Origin: Bradyrhizobium quebecense | GTDB lineage: Bacteria; Pseudomonadota; Alphaproteobacteria; Rhizobiales; Xanthobacteraceae | Length of the DNA stretch: 64,000 bases | Reading direction: 5' to 3' | NCBI RefSeq assembly: GCF_013373795.3 | Contig: NZ_CP088022.1 | Span: 806,001 to 870,000, forward strand | Shown here: one piece after another, positions 17,581 through 26,548 of the stretch | Numbering within the stretch: position 1 is the first letter of the stretch | Layout: the number at the start of each line of letters is the position of its first letter | Notes under the pieces: model-generated | What the model was told of the DNA's origin: nothing | Databases searched by the model: none | What the model saw: only the letters and a program-made list of their open reading frames with translations | Translations under genes and position numbers: made by a program

Positions 17581-17690
17581 CTTGGCCCCTCTTGAGACAT
17601 GCCGGACGGCCGTGACGATGTCCGCTTCCGAACGAAGACCGGAAGTGCCGACCCGCCGGCGCGAGGTCTCAGTTTGACCCAGAACGGACA
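17581..17690. repeat. Dispersed ~105-bp repeat, family 2 copy A
   Basis: Begins near CCTCTTGAGACATGCCGGAC and ends near GTCTCAGTTTGACCCAGAAC. Close copies lie at 19541-19641 and 21354-21461. In all copies the reverse strand has an open frame, typical of over-annotated repeat ORFs in this group. Confidence 0.85.
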
Positions 17691-17700
17691 TGGCCTTCTT

Positions 17701-18229
17701 TCAAAGGCACGCTCCGTAGTAGCCGCCGTCGATATGGGTCAGAGCGCCATGTGCATCGCTCGACCAGATGACTGAGACGGATTCCATGCAAACACCGCCG
17801 CCCCACTTATAGACCAAAGCTCTCTTCCTCCTCTCTTCCTGCTCTGGAGTTAAGCACTGGTAGTACGCCACCCCAATAGTACGCCACCCCAACCGGCACC
17901 TGCTGACCAGGCGGAACACAATTGGACGGTATAGGATCGGGGGGACGAAACCCCTGGCCGACCAAAATCGATTTCAAGTTTCCCTCTATTGACCCAACTG
18001 GAAATTTTGACTGCAAGACCTCGGTCAACTTTTTGCTGGCTGCTGCAAAGTGCGGCCAGTCTTCTTTGGTAATGACACCCTCCGCGATTGGCGGTGGCCC
18101 GGAGTTGAAAATCTCCGCGATGGCGATGGCCATGACCAAACGCGCGGTCGGGCTAAAGACAAACAAGCCGGAGAGAGTCGCCGCGATAAGGGCGAGTGCC
18201 GCCAAAACCCAAATAGCAAAACGCTTCAC
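17701..18229 (-). pseudogene. Membrane-anchored hypothetical protein broken by a 16-bp tandem duplication
   Basis: The gene starts around GTG 18229 with a basic N-terminus and membrane helix (VKRFAIWVLAALALIAATLS) and continues to PVGVAYY near 17880. There a 16-bp unit, TAGTACGCCACCCCAA, occurs twice in tandem (17861-17876 and 17877-17892). The extra 16 bp shifts the frame, giving a false C-terminus. Removing one copy restores one frame reading VAYYQCLTPEQEERRKRAL to a stop at 17701. The intact product would be ~170 residues, membrane-anchored with a periplasmic domain; family unknown. Weak ribosome site; a further-upstream start is possible. Confidence 0.75.
17861..17892. repeat. Perfect 16-bp tandem duplication
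   Basis: TAGTACGCCACCCCAA twice in a row with no spacer. Sixteen is not a multiple of three, so the duplication causes the frameshift in the surrounding minus-strand gene. Confidence 0.95.
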
Positions 18230-18484
18230 GCAGGTTGCTCGCCCCGCACTTGCTGCTGGTCCGCTACTTTGGCATGAAACCGTCATTCCGCGCATGTCCG
18301 AATCTGGCCCCTTTCGGACCTCATCGCGCGGCGCACGGATGACTGCTCACCGGGGACCAGCGGACTTCGGCGGAAGGCCGCGCGACTTCCGAGTTTGACC
18401 CATCTCGGAAGTCGGGTGGTCACGTTTGCTGCGCTGCGAATATCAACTTCCGGTAAACTGGCCTCACCGGCTCCAAAAGGAGAT

Positions 18485-19273
18485 ATGTCCATCATGCTGG
18501 ACCGCATCCTCGATGCAGCAACCGACAACCTCAGGTTCGCGAAGATTCTGGTCCAAATGGGCCTCGATCCGAACAACGTGACCTGGGACGCCATCTTCAA
18601 CCGCCTGCTGGAGCTCTTCCTGCACAACATCACGCTTGCCAATATGTTCGCCCTGATCGGCGCGATCTTCTTCGTCGCCACATTGCTGACGCACACGATG
18701 GTGCCGCTGCGGGTCGCGAACATGATCGGTTGCGCGTTCTTCGCCATCTTCGGTGCGCTCACCGGAGCCGTCACGACCTTTCTTCTGTATTTCCTGATGA
18801 TTCCCATCAATGCCTACCGTCTCCGTCAAATGCTCGCTCTCGTGAAGAAGGCGCGCACCGCAACGCAGGGCGACATGTCGATGGAGTGGCTCAAGCCGTT
18901 CATGACTGACCGCAAGTATCGCAAGGGCGATATCTTGATGAGGAAAGGTGACGCGGCCAACGAAATGCTGCTGACCGTCACCGGAAAATTCCGGGTCGTC
19001 GAAATCAACGTCGAACTTCCGCCGGGGCGTTTGATGGGCGAGCTTGGTTTCCTCACGCCCGACAACCGCCGGACCGCGACGATCGAATGTATCGAGGATG
19101 GCCGCGTTCTAACTATCAGCTACGAAAAGCTGCTCGAGATCTACTTCCAAAACCCGCAGTTCGGCTATTACTTCCTTGTCTTGACCAGCCAGCGCCTGCT
19201 GGAAAATCTCGCGCGGGCTGAAGCCATCATCGCGCAGAACAAGATCGCGCCGCAGCCGCCTCTCGCCAACTGA
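18485..19273 (+). CDS. Three-helix membrane protein with C-terminal cyclic-nucleotide-binding domain
   Basis: About 262 residues. An N-terminal amphipathic segment is followed by two or three membrane helices (residues ~48-115) and a CAP_ED/cNMP-binding domain (~140-235) with GDILMRKGDAANEML and the phosphate-cassette region GELGFLTPDNRRTATIE. It has no DNA-binding or kinase domain. The architecture recalls eukaryotic Popeye-domain proteins, an analogy only. AAAAGGAG lies just before the ATG at 18485 (short spacing) and 11 bases before an in-frame ATG at 18494, so either may be used. The role is probably sensing cAMP/cGMP or a related ligand at the membrane. Confidence 0.85.
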   Translation: MSIMLDRILDAATDNLRFAKILVQMGLDPNNVTWDAIFNRLLELFLHNITLANMFALIGAIFFVATLLTHTMVPLRVANMIGCAFFAIFGALTGAVTTFLLYFLMIPINAYRLRQMLALVKKARTATQGDMSMEWLKPFMTDRKYRKGDILMRKGDAANEMLLTVTGKFRVVEINVELPPGRLMGELGFLTPDNRRTATIECIEDGRVLTISYEKLLEIYFQNPQFGYYFLVLTSQRLLENLARAEAIIAQNKIAPQPPLAN

Positions 19274-19808
19274 CAGCGGCCCCGGGCGATTGATCGCGGC
19301 CGTCGCCTGCTCGGCCGCCGCCGTCCTAATTGCCACTGGCTTCACGCGCATGGCGCAAAACTTGAATTCGGGGACCTTTCCAAGCGGATCGAGCGCCACA
19401 TTGGCGAGCAGATTGGCAACAGTCCTCCCGCTCATCCTTTGGGAGGGCCTGAAGTCCGATCATTACACGCTGCCTGCGGCCATCGCCGATAAAGCGAAGC
19501 CAAAATCGAGAGCGTCTTGCTGCAGTGCATGAGTCTGTTGTTGGCCCTCTTGAGACATGCCGGACGGCCGTGACGATGTCCGCTTCCGAATGAAGACCGG
19601 AAGTGCCGACCCGTCGGTGCGAGGTCTCAGTTTGACCCATAGCCGACGTCGTCAGCATCGCGTCCAGTTACGGAACCGACATCGCAATTGATAAAGTTAG
19701 ATTTGCTCGGCAAGTCTTTCTTTTGGAACGAGCCGATAAGTTGCTCCCGTTCACCGAAAATTCAGCAACCCAAAAGAGGGTGCCAGGATCGGCAAGCGGA
19801 CTGGGGAC
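19274..19808. other. Intergenic region with repeat copy, no supported gene
   Basis: About 535 bp. A TTG-started open frame at 19290-19532 begins like a signal peptide but has no good ribosome site and ends in the repeat, so it is not called. The second half holds repeat family 2 copy B. Confidence 0.55.
19541..19641. repeat. Dispersed ~105-bp repeat, family 2 copy B
   Basis: Nearly identical to 17581-17690 (same CCTCTTGAGACATGCC start, same AGTTTGACCCA end, few substitutions). Confidence 0.85.
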
Positions 19809-20600
19809 ATGGCTGAGTTTGGACGAAGGCAATATTACACGACCAGCATCTCCTCCGGCGCAGAAACTTCCGACCGGATGAAGTGGCTTGTCTGTGGCGC
19901 CGTTGCGATTGCGCTGATCGCAGGCTCCTTCCTGAGCTACAAGATGCTTTATCAGCCTGCCGACCCGCTGTTGAAGCACGAGTCCTTTGCGGAGAAGTTG
20001 GAAAGGCATGCCTCTCGCGAGGAGCTCTGGCAAAATTATCCGTCTCTCGATGAGAGGACGATTCCCATCGTTTTTGGCGACAAGATCTACAAGATTCCGC
20101 GCAACTATTTGGTGGACCTGGATCGATCAAGTGCCGATCCCAAAGAGACTACGTTCGAAATTTACGTGCTGCTTCCCAATCTGGAGCCAAGAACGGCCAA
20201 TAACGCTGCAAGGTTCGCGAAGGGCCCGTTCTACGGCGGATACGGAGATCAGGTGAATGCGAGGATCCGTGGTGGGCAGAAGGAACTGGACTGGTCGGAA
20301 CGGAGGCTTCTGTGGAATCGTCGGTGCCAGGAGAAGGGCTCGGGCGTTTTTCTTATGGTCGAGTCCGGGTATCAATTATGTGAGGCTGATTCTGATCTGT
20401 TCTTGAAAGATACGCCTGAAGGCCCTTTGGTTTTTGCTTGCGAGAAGGTCACGATCAAGAGCCCTGACTGCACGATTGCGGATCTGACTGGAGCCGGATG
20501 GGGCGTTCTCACATTGGGTTTCAGTCGCAAGTACGTCTACCAGGCCGACGAGATAAGGAAGCGGTTTCGTTCGCTTTTGGATTCGTTCGCCGAAGATTAG
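19809..20600 (+). CDS. Hypothetical single-pass membrane protein
   Basis: 263 residues: a short cytoplasmic N-terminus, one membrane helix at ~25-45 (MKWLVCGAVAIALIAGSFLS) and a large, probably periplasmic domain with two or three Cys (RRCQEKGSG, FACEKVTIKSPDC). Segments such as IPIVFGDKIYKIPRNYLVDL suggest a folded beta-rich domain. I do not recognise the family. Base composition is visibly less GC-rich than the neighbouring metabolic genes, in keeping with horizontal acquisition. Confidence 0.75.
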   Translation: MAEFGRRQYYTTSISSGAETSDRMKWLVCGAVAIALIAGSFLSYKMLYQPADPLLKHESFAEKLERHASREELWQNYPSLDERTIPIVFGDKIYKIPRNYLVDLDRSSADPKETTFEIYVLLPNLEPRTANNAARFAKGPFYGGYGDQVNARIRGGQKELDWSERRLLWNRRCQEKGSGVFLMVESGYQLCEADSDLFLKDTPEGPLVFACEKVTIKSPDCTIADLTGAGWGVLTLGFSRKYVYQADEIRKRFRSLLDSFAED

Positions 20601-20661
20601 GCTGGGTCATCCCTTATCTTGTGATCTTGGCTGATCGGCGACTTCCGCTGTTGGCACTTCT

Positions 20662-20760
20662 CGGAAGTGCCGCGCTGGCTATTAAAGGTCCGGTGCCCGG
20701 AGTGAAGCGGACGTCGCGATCCCCCGTTCCGACCTCCGAGTTGCCCTGAAGCGGACATCG
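20662..20760. repeat. Dispersed ~100-bp repeat, family 3 copy 1
   Basis: Starts TCGGAAGTGCCGCGCTGGCT and matches 22906-23006 along most of its length (AAGGTCCGGTGCC, GTGAAGCGGACGTCGCGAT). Confidence 0.85.
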
Positions 20761-20853
20761 AAGGGCGCGTCGTGATTTTCGGATTGCCAATCTCGATAGA
20801 GCTTGAGCCCTTACAGTCACCATGTGTTAGTGAGTTTGCTGCACAACCATCAA

Positions 20854-21246
20854 ATGCGTAGATTGGCGACGTCACTTCTGTTTGGCATGTTCATGGGCAT
20901 GATAGCCTACGTGTCAGCCGGCCGCTTAAGCGCGTGGTATGAGACAGGCGTCCTTGTGGTGCACAGGAAAATGTCGATCGGACCCGACGCTGTTACTTAC
21001 TCGAACGATCCCGTCGGATTTCTCGCCGAGCTTGGCTTGAACGTCTTTCTAATTGCCGCCGGAGGTCTCGCTGCTCTGGCTGCTTGCCGAGAAATCATCG
21101 TCGCGGTGGTCGGCCCCCAATCACGCTTATTGAGGCCGATGAGCTGGCATTTCGCCAACCAGGTGATGTCGGTCCTCATTGGCCTCTCGATCTGCTTCCT
21201 TCTGGTCGTTTCTTTGTTCGGCCTGCTCCGCCGATTTGCTCCATGA
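20854..21246 (+). CDS. Hypothetical membrane protein
   Basis: About 130 residues from the ATG at 20854 (a TTG at 20803 would add 17). Three hydrophobic segments: MRRLATSLLFGMFMGMIAYV, FLAELGLNVFLIAAGGLAAL and VMSVLIGLSICFLLVVSLFG. No recognised domain. The start is uncertain because no strong ribosome site is visible. Confidence 0.6.
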   Translation: MRRLATSLLFGMFMGMIAYVSAGRLSAWYETGVLVVHRKMSIGPDAVTYSNDPVGFLAELGLNVFLIAAGGLAALAACREIIVAVVGPQSRLLRPMSWHFANQVMSVLIGLSICFLLVVSLFGLLRRFAP

Positions 21247-21581
21247 CCAACTCGAACAGACTGATATAGAAACCGACGTGGACATAGGCTGGAGAATATT
21301 TGTCGTGGGAAGCCCCCTGCGGCGGTCGCCCTAGAGGCCGTGTTGTTCCGCACGTGGCCCTTCTGAGACATGCCGAACGACCGTGACGATGTCCGCATCG
21401 GAGCCAAGACCGGAGGTGCCGCCCCACCGGTTCGAGGTCTCGGTTTGACCCACAACGGAAGTTGAGCCTGCCGCTCAACCATAGCGATCACGTACGCGAT
21501 CTCTTTGTCAGCTATTCGGAGACGCTGCTGTCACAGGCTCAGCAAACCGTTGCGCGTCTACACAACCGTCTTTCAAGCAAT
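21247..21581. other. Intergenic region with repeat copy
   Basis: About 335 bp without a supported gene. Its centre is repeat family 2 copy C (21354-21461); the remainder shows nothing recognisable. Confidence 0.55.
21354..21461. repeat. Dispersed ~105-bp repeat, family 2 copy C
   Basis: A more diverged copy of 17581-17690 (GAGACATGCCGAACGACCGT; ends CGGTTTGACCCACAACGG). Confidence 0.8.
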
Positions 21582-22751
21582 TTAGGGGTTGTTCTCCGAC
21601 GCAGTTGGCGCACGAAACGTGGCTTGGAAGCCAAGCTGCGCCTTCAAGACTAGGTCGAAGCTGGGGCGCGTCTTTCCGTCCTTGAACACCACGCCGTTCG
21701 GGCTGAAGGCGATCTTGTCCGGGTTGTTGTTCAGCGTCTGCCATTTGTACGATATAGCGACGATACCATAGGCCGAAACCGGCTTGACCTCTCCGGGGTC
21801 TGCCACGCCATTGCCGTTGGCATCGCGCCACAGGGCGAGGCCGGCCAGTTCTTTGCCGGTTAAAATGCCGTCGCGGTCGTCATCGAGTGCGGCCAGCGGC
21901 GCGTATCCGTTGTTCCAAAACATCCAGAACGTGACGTTGCCGAACAATTGCCGGCCGCTGTTGATTTTGCCATCGAGCTTCGGGTCGCTAACCAGCCAGG
22001 CAGCTTTGGGGGTAATCCAGCTCCATTCGCGACCCAACCCGCTGCCGTCCACGTCGAACGTCACCCGCGCGTCGGGCGCTTCGAGGTCGGTGGTAGTGAG
22101 CCCATCGGCCAGCGGCACTGCGATGGGAGTGACCGGGTACGGCAGCTTTCCCATGGTGGCGGCGTGGTCCTTCAGCGTCTCGATCTCGCGCTTATCCTTC
22201 TCGGCGTCGAGAAGCGGGACGAGGTAAGAGGCGACTTCGCCGGTCAGCGTCCGCCCGCCGAGACCAACCATCGTCAGGCTCTTTTCCTTTTCCCAGGCGT
22301 CGGTTGCGATCGTTCGATACTGCTTCACCGCATCGTCCTTCCTGCCGGCCTGCTCGGTCAGCCAGGCGAGGCCGATCTGGATGACAAGGTTATCCTTGTC
22401 CAGGTCCAATGCCTGCTTGTACGCCTTCAACGCGGCTTCCAGATGCGCCCGGGAAGCGGAACTCAAAGTGGAGTCAGCGGCAGTCGTTACCGTACCGAAA
22501 GGAACCGCCGGCGGTTGAATGCCATGGTAGGCCTTCGGCACCGTCAGCGGGTCGGACTTCTGCGCGTAAGCCATGCCATGCGCACGACCCAGGTTCAGCA
22601 ACGCCTCGACGCTGGTAGGATCGTCCTTAGCGATCTTCTCGAGGTTTTCGATGAGCCTGGCGACCGGGATCCGCTCCTCTTCCACCCCCACCCACCTGCC
22701 GAGCGCTGGCGACGTCGCGGCAAGGAAAACCACCAGCAACAGCAACCGCAC
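21582..22751 (-). CDS. Secreted TPR protein with EF-hand-like calcium loops
   Basis: 389 residues from a GTG at 22751, chosen because CGGAG lies seven bases upstream and a signal peptide follows immediately (VRLLLLVVFLAATSPALG). Residues ~30-170 form TPR-like helices (SVEALLNLGRAHGMAYA; ALKAYKQALDLDKDNL; QAGRKDDAVKQYRTIA). Near residues 318 and 335 are Asp-rich loops, DDDRDGILTGKE and DANGNGVADPGE, typical of EF-hand/dockerin-type calcium sites. The open frame upstream of 22751 runs into repeat family 3 and is not coding. Probably periplasmic or surface-located; function unknown. Confidence 0.8.
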   Translation of the reverse strand: MRLLLLVVFLAATSPALGRWVGVEEERIPVARLIENLEKIAKDDPTSVEALLNLGRAHGMAYAQKSDPLTVPKAYHGIQPPAVPFGTVTTAADSTLSSASRAHLEAALKAYKQALDLDKDNLVIQIGLAWLTEQAGRKDDAVKQYRTIATDAWEKEKSLTMVGLGGRTLTGEVASYLVPLLDAEKDKREIETLKDHAATMGKLPYPVTPIAVPLADGLTTTDLEAPDARVTFDVDGSGLGREWSWITPKAAWLVSDPKLDGKINSGRQLFGNVTFWMFWNNGYAPLAALDDDRDGILTGKELAGLALWRDANGNGVADPGEVKPVSAYGIVAISYKWQTLNNNPDKIAFSPNGVVFKDGKTRPSFDLVLKAQLGFQATFRAPTASENNP

Positions 22752-23139
22752 GGCGCAACTCCGTTTTGTAAGGCACGATTGCGGACAATCTATCCGGTGC
22801 ACACTGACAGCGCCAGGATCTGGATGGTGCTTGTGGCGCATACACGGGTTAGTCGTGTGGTAGGAAGAGCATTTGTCGCCTGCCATTGTCGGTTCATGGC
22901 CCCTTTCGGAAGTGCCGCGCTGGCTATTGAAGGTCCGGTGCCGGTAGTGAAGCGGACGTCGCGATCGCGCGCTCCGACTTCCGAGTGTGACCCGTTGCGG
23001 AAGTCGCGCCCGTTTCATTCAAAATTGAGCATTCTGTGCGGTAAAGGTTGCCGCAACTCCTTTTACAACCTAATCACGCTTAAGCCGCTCATAGTCGACG
23101 GGTACAGCGCGAAGGAGCGATGTGGGGGGGTAACGGCCG
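22752..23139. other. Intergenic region with repeat copy
   Basis: About 390 bp. Holds repeat family 3 copy 2 at 22906-23006; otherwise no recognisable features beyond the ribosome site of the next gene. Confidence 0.55.
22906..23006. repeat. Dispersed ~100-bp repeat, family 3 copy 2
   Basis: Matches 20662-20760; ends with TGTGACCCGTTGCGGAAGTC, a tail resembling that of family 2. Confidence 0.85.
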
Positions 23140-23646
23140 ATGACCGAACGAGAGCAGAAGCTCCTGATCGCACTCGTCAAGATGGTAAGTCGGTATCTTG
23201 ACGGACACGGCGACGAAGTCGACAGCATCTCCGAAAGCGCGGGCGAACATGCCCTCGAAGCCCTCGCGGACTTCGGGCTCATGGAGGCTCTGAATACTCG
23301 CTTTGCCCGTTGGACCGAGGAAGGAAAGCGATTTCGGGGTGATGTAGCCGGAATTCCCGATAGGCAGGCAATACCGGTAACGGGCAATAGCCTGCAGTTG
23401 CGTGGCGTAGTTACACGAAGTTTGGAAGAGCTTGCTCCGCTTGCTGCGGAGGTTGCAACCAACGCAGACTTATTGAAGCGATTTGAAGATGTTGCATTTG
23501 GGGACGACAGTCGCCGCACCTATGAAGTTGCCCAAGAGATTAATGCCTACGTTCGAACATTCTATCCGTCTCTGACAGAGCCTGAAGGCTTGAAGGTGCA
23601 ATTGGTTCTCGCCGATATGATCGGCCGCCGCAAAGGAAAGTTCTAG
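23140..23646 (+). CDS. Hypothetical protein
   Basis: 168 residues, soluble, mostly alpha-helical and acidic at the N-terminus (MTEREQKLLIALVKMVSRYL ... DSISESAGEHALEALADFGL). No signal peptide, membrane segment or known domain recognised. A G-rich stretch ~10 bases upstream of the ATG can serve as ribosome site. Composition and codon use are consistent with a real gene. Confidence 0.65.
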   Translation: MTEREQKLLIALVKMVSRYLDGHGDEVDSISESAGEHALEALADFGLMEALNTRFARWTEEGKRFRGDVAGIPDRQAIPVTGNSLQLRGVVTRSLEELAPLAAEVATNADLLKRFEDVAFGDDSRRTYEVAQEINAYVRTFYPSLTEPEGLKVQLVLADMIGRRKGKF

Positions 23647-24364
23647 TGTTGAGCAGAGGTCCGCAGTTGGCCCATCGCGTCGGTTGGCGCAGTGCAGCGA
23701 CATGTCCGAAGTTGACGGTAGACCGGAAGTAGCTGGCCGACTTTATTAAACGACGCGATTGGCCGTTCTCGGATTTACGGCAATGTCCGCTTTCGCGATC
23801 TTGTCGGGCCATAGCAGACGCCCAGCGCGCGTGAGCCGAGTCGCCTCGATCTATGAATACACGCCCTGGCTCGTGACGGTCGATTGTCTCCGCGTCCTCC
23901 GGACCCGCGTCGATCCACCGGAACAACGACCCCGCCATTGGTCATTGATACGGATCGAGTGCTTACCCGCCAAGTCGCCCTTGCAATGGCATGGTGGGTA
24001 AGAATTTTCGGACCGCAATCGCGACGGACGCGTACGCTGTTGCGGAGACGTCGGGGCGTTTGCATGATTTCGGAATAATAGAAGATATCGCTGATTTGCC
24101 CGACGCGTCAAGTTGCTTGTCCAAGCGCCGGCGGTCGCCCTGCTGCTTTGCATGGGGTTGTTTTCGATATTTTGGTGGCGCTCGCCGTCGAAGGAGGTTC
24201 TCCAACGTCACCAGCAGTTGTGGCGGCAAAGGGCAGTTCGAATGCGAGGGCATCGGAGCCGGCTGAGGGGGCTGAATCCGCGGACGCAGAGGTCTCATCC
24301 GGCGCGGACTTGCGTCTGCGCCACCTTCTTCCGCACAGGAAGGGAAGAGGAGCCCGCAGCTCCG
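23647..24364. other. Intergenic region, no supported gene
   Basis: About 720 bp, the largest non-coding gap in the window. Overlapping short frames occur on both strands, none with a good ribosome site or recognisable domain; I read it as decayed accessory DNA. It marks the end of the repeat-rich stretch before metabolic genes resume. Confidence 0.55.
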
Positions 24365-25144
24365 CTACCGCAGCGCCGCCAGCAGCTCGTCGGGCTGCTC
24401 GACCATCATCATATGGCCGGCGCCTGGCAGCACCACGGTGCGGGCATTCGGTGTCGCGGCGGCGAGCGCTTTGCCGGCCTTGGCGGGGGTCATCATGTCG
24501 CGCTCGCCGAGGATGAAGGTCGCGGGCACCTTGACCGCGGCCGCGGCGGCGAGCGCGTTCTGGTAGGCGTTGCAGGCGTTGAGGTCGTTGTACAGCACGC
24601 CGGGCTTCGCCTCCTGCAGCACCCGCCGCGCGCCCTGGTGCATCCACAGGCCGGGCGCGAGGCTGCCGCCGAGCTCGGCCTTGAAGCCGAGGCCCCAGAT
24701 CGAGACCATGTCGATCGCGGCGGCGTCATTGGCCTCGGCGGCTTTCAGGAGATCAGGGCCGACCGTCATGGTCGCGGCAGTGCCGATCAGCGCGAGGCCG
24801 GAGACCTTGTCGGGGTGCCGTGCGGACGTCTCGATTGCGATCAGCGAGCCCATGGAATGACCGATCAGCCGCGCCTTCGACACGCCGGCGGCGGTGATTA
24901 GCGCCGCGATCCAGTCGGCCATCTCGGCGATGGTCGGCAGCGGCTTGCCGGCGGAGCGGCCATGGCCGGGCAGATCCGGCGCCAGCACGCAATAGCCGTG
25001 ATGGGCGAACCAGCGGCTGTGCAGCGCCCAGGTCGTGGAATCGAAGCCGGCGCCGTGGATCATCACGACAGCCGGCAGCGATGCATCGAACGGCCTGCCG
25101 CCGGTCGCGATGAAGGTATCTGACCCGTTGACGGAAAGCTGCAT
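24365..25144 (-). CDS. Alpha/beta hydrolase
   Basis: 259 residues, alpha/beta-hydrolase fold. Oxyanion-region motif VVMIHGAGFDSTTWALHSRW, nucleophile Ser in the elbow LIGHSMGSLIAIE, acid Asp in ILGERDMMTP, and His in LPGAGHMMMVEQPDEL. The ATG at 25144 has AAAGGA upstream and begins a typical N-terminal strand; a longer frame to 25189 is unlikely. It begins four bases after the O-acetylhomoserine sulfhydrylase stop, so the two are co-transcribed. Substrate unknown. Confidence 0.9.
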   Translation of the reverse strand: MQLSVNGSDTFIATGGRPFDASLPAVVMIHGAGFDSTTWALHSRWFAHHGYCVLAPDLPGHGRSAGKPLPTIAEMADWIAALITAAGVSKARLIGHSMGSLIAIETSARHPDKVSGLALIGTAATMTVGPDLLKAAEANDAAAIDMVSIWGLGFKAELGGSLAPGLWMHQGARRVLQEAKPGVLYNDLNACNAYQNALAAAAAVKVPATFILGERDMMTPAKAGKALAAATPNARTVVLPGAGHMMMVEQPDELLAALR

Positions 25145-25148
25145 GGCC

Positions 25149-26444
25149 CTAAGTCCTTTGCGAGGCGCGCAGCGCCTGGCCGAGATCATCGATGATGTCC
25201 TGCGCGGTCTCGATGCCGACCGAGAGCCGCACCAGTTCCTCGCCGATGCCGGCAGCTTTCAGCTGCTCGGCATCCATCTGCTGGTGCGTGGTGCTGGCGG
25301 GGTGGATCACCAGCGTCTTGGCGTCGCCGACATTGGCGAGATGGCTGATCAGCTTCAGCTGCTCGATGAACTTCTTGCCGGCGGCGCGGCCGCCCTTGAT
25401 GCCGAAGCTTACGATCGAGCCGGCGCCGCGCGGCAGCAGCTTCTTCGCCAGCGCGTAGTCCGGATGCGTCTCCAGCGACGGATGCAGCACCCAGTCGACC
25501 GCCTTGTTCGCGGCGAGGGCGTCCAGCACGGCATGGGTGTTGCTGAGATGGCGATCCATGCGGACGCCGAGCGTCTCGATGCCCTGCAGCAGCTGGAAGG
25601 CGTTGGTCGGTGACAGGCAGGCGCCGAAATCGCGCAGGCCCTCGGTGCGGGCGCGCATGATGAAGGCGGCCTTGCCGAACTGCTCGTCGAAGACGATGCC
25701 GTGATAGCCGGCATAGGGCTCGGTCAGCTGCGGGAATTTGCCGGAGGCGCGCCAGTCGAACCGGCCGCCGTCGACGATAACGCCGCCGATCGCGATGCCG
25801 TGGCCGCCCATCCACTTGGTCGCCGAATTCATCGTGATGTCGGCGCCGAGCTCGATCGGCTGGCTGAGGTAAGGGGTCGCGAAGGTGTTGTCGATCAGCA
25901 GCGGAATCTTCGCGTCATGCGCAATTTGCGCGACTGCGGGGATGTCGAGCACCTCGAGGCCGGGATTGCCGATGGTCTCGCCGATCACGAGCCGCGTGTT
26001 CGGCCTGATCGCGGCGCGAAACTCGTCGAGCGCGCGCGGCTTCACGAAGGTCGTGGTGATGCCGAAGCGCGGCAGCGTGTGCGCCAAGAGGTTGATGGTG
26101 CCGCCATAGAGCGAGGCGGAGGCGACGATGTGGTCGCCGGCATTGAGCAGCGTCGCGATCGCCAGATGCATCGCCGCCATGCCGCTCGCGGTGCAGATCG
26201 CGCCGACGCCGCATTCGAGCGCGGCGATGCGCTCCTCCAGTACTGATGTCGTCGGATTGGAGATGCGGGTGTAGATGTGGCCGGCGCGTTCCAGGTTGAA
26301 CAGCGCCGCGGCGTGATCGGCGTCCTGGAACACGTAGGACGTGGTCTGATAGATCGGCACCGCGCGCGCCCCGGTCGCGGGATCGGGGCGCTGGCCGGCG
26401 TGCAGGCTCAGGGTTTCGAAAGCAGGCGGCTTGGGTGCTGGCAT
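25149..26444 (-). CDS. metY: O-acetylhomoserine sulfhydrylase (aminocarboxypropyltransferase), PLP-dependent
   Basis: 431 residues, Cys/Met-metabolism PLP enzyme. Family landmarks: FETLSLHAGQRPDPATGARA, QTTSYVFQDADHAA, and the lysine carrying PLP in NSATKWMGGHG. The length and N-terminal block indicate the O-acetylhomoserine type (MetY) rather than the shorter cystathionine gamma-synthase. It would make homocysteine from O-acetylhomoserine and sulfide, or methionine from methanethiol. First gene of a two-gene minus-strand operon with the hydrolase. Confidence 0.93.
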   Translation of the reverse strand: MPAPKPPAFETLSLHAGQRPDPATGARAVPIYQTTSYVFQDADHAAALFNLERAGHIYTRISNPTTSVLEERIAALECGVGAICTASGMAAMHLAIATLLNAGDHIVASASLYGGTINLLAHTLPRFGITTTFVKPRALDEFRAAIRPNTRLVIGETIGNPGLEVLDIPAVAQIAHDAKIPLLIDNTFATPYLSQPIELGADITMNSATKWMGGHGIAIGGVIVDGGRFDWRASGKFPQLTEPYAGYHGIVFDEQFGKAAFIMRARTEGLRDFGACLSPTNAFQLLQGIETLGVRMDRHLSNTHAVLDALAANKAVDWVLHPSLETHPDYALAKKLLPRGAGSIVSFGIKGGRAAGKKFIEQLKLISHLANVGDAKTLVIHPASTTHQQMDAEQLKAAGIGEELVRLSVGIETAQDIIDDLGQALRASQRT

Positions 26445-26484
26445 GCGAAGCTCGTCAGGTCAGTCGATGAAGGTGATTGGTGCG

Positions 26485-26543
26485 GAGTCTTTTGTTTGAC
26501 GCGTTTTCTTCACGCGAACCGGTGTCCACTTCGCTTGAAAACG
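26485..26543. repeat. Dispersed repeat (family 4), intergenic copy
   Basis: GACGCGTTTTCTTCACGCGA ... GTCCACTTCGCTTGAAAACG. The reverse complement of 33644-33700 is a clear homologue. Here it lies in the gap between metY and pncB. Confidence 0.8.
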
Positions 26544-26548
26544 CTTTG

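Noticed and set aside
19290..19532. 80-codon plus-strand frame with signal-peptide-like start
   Set aside because: TTG start, no ribosome site, ends in repeat DNA.
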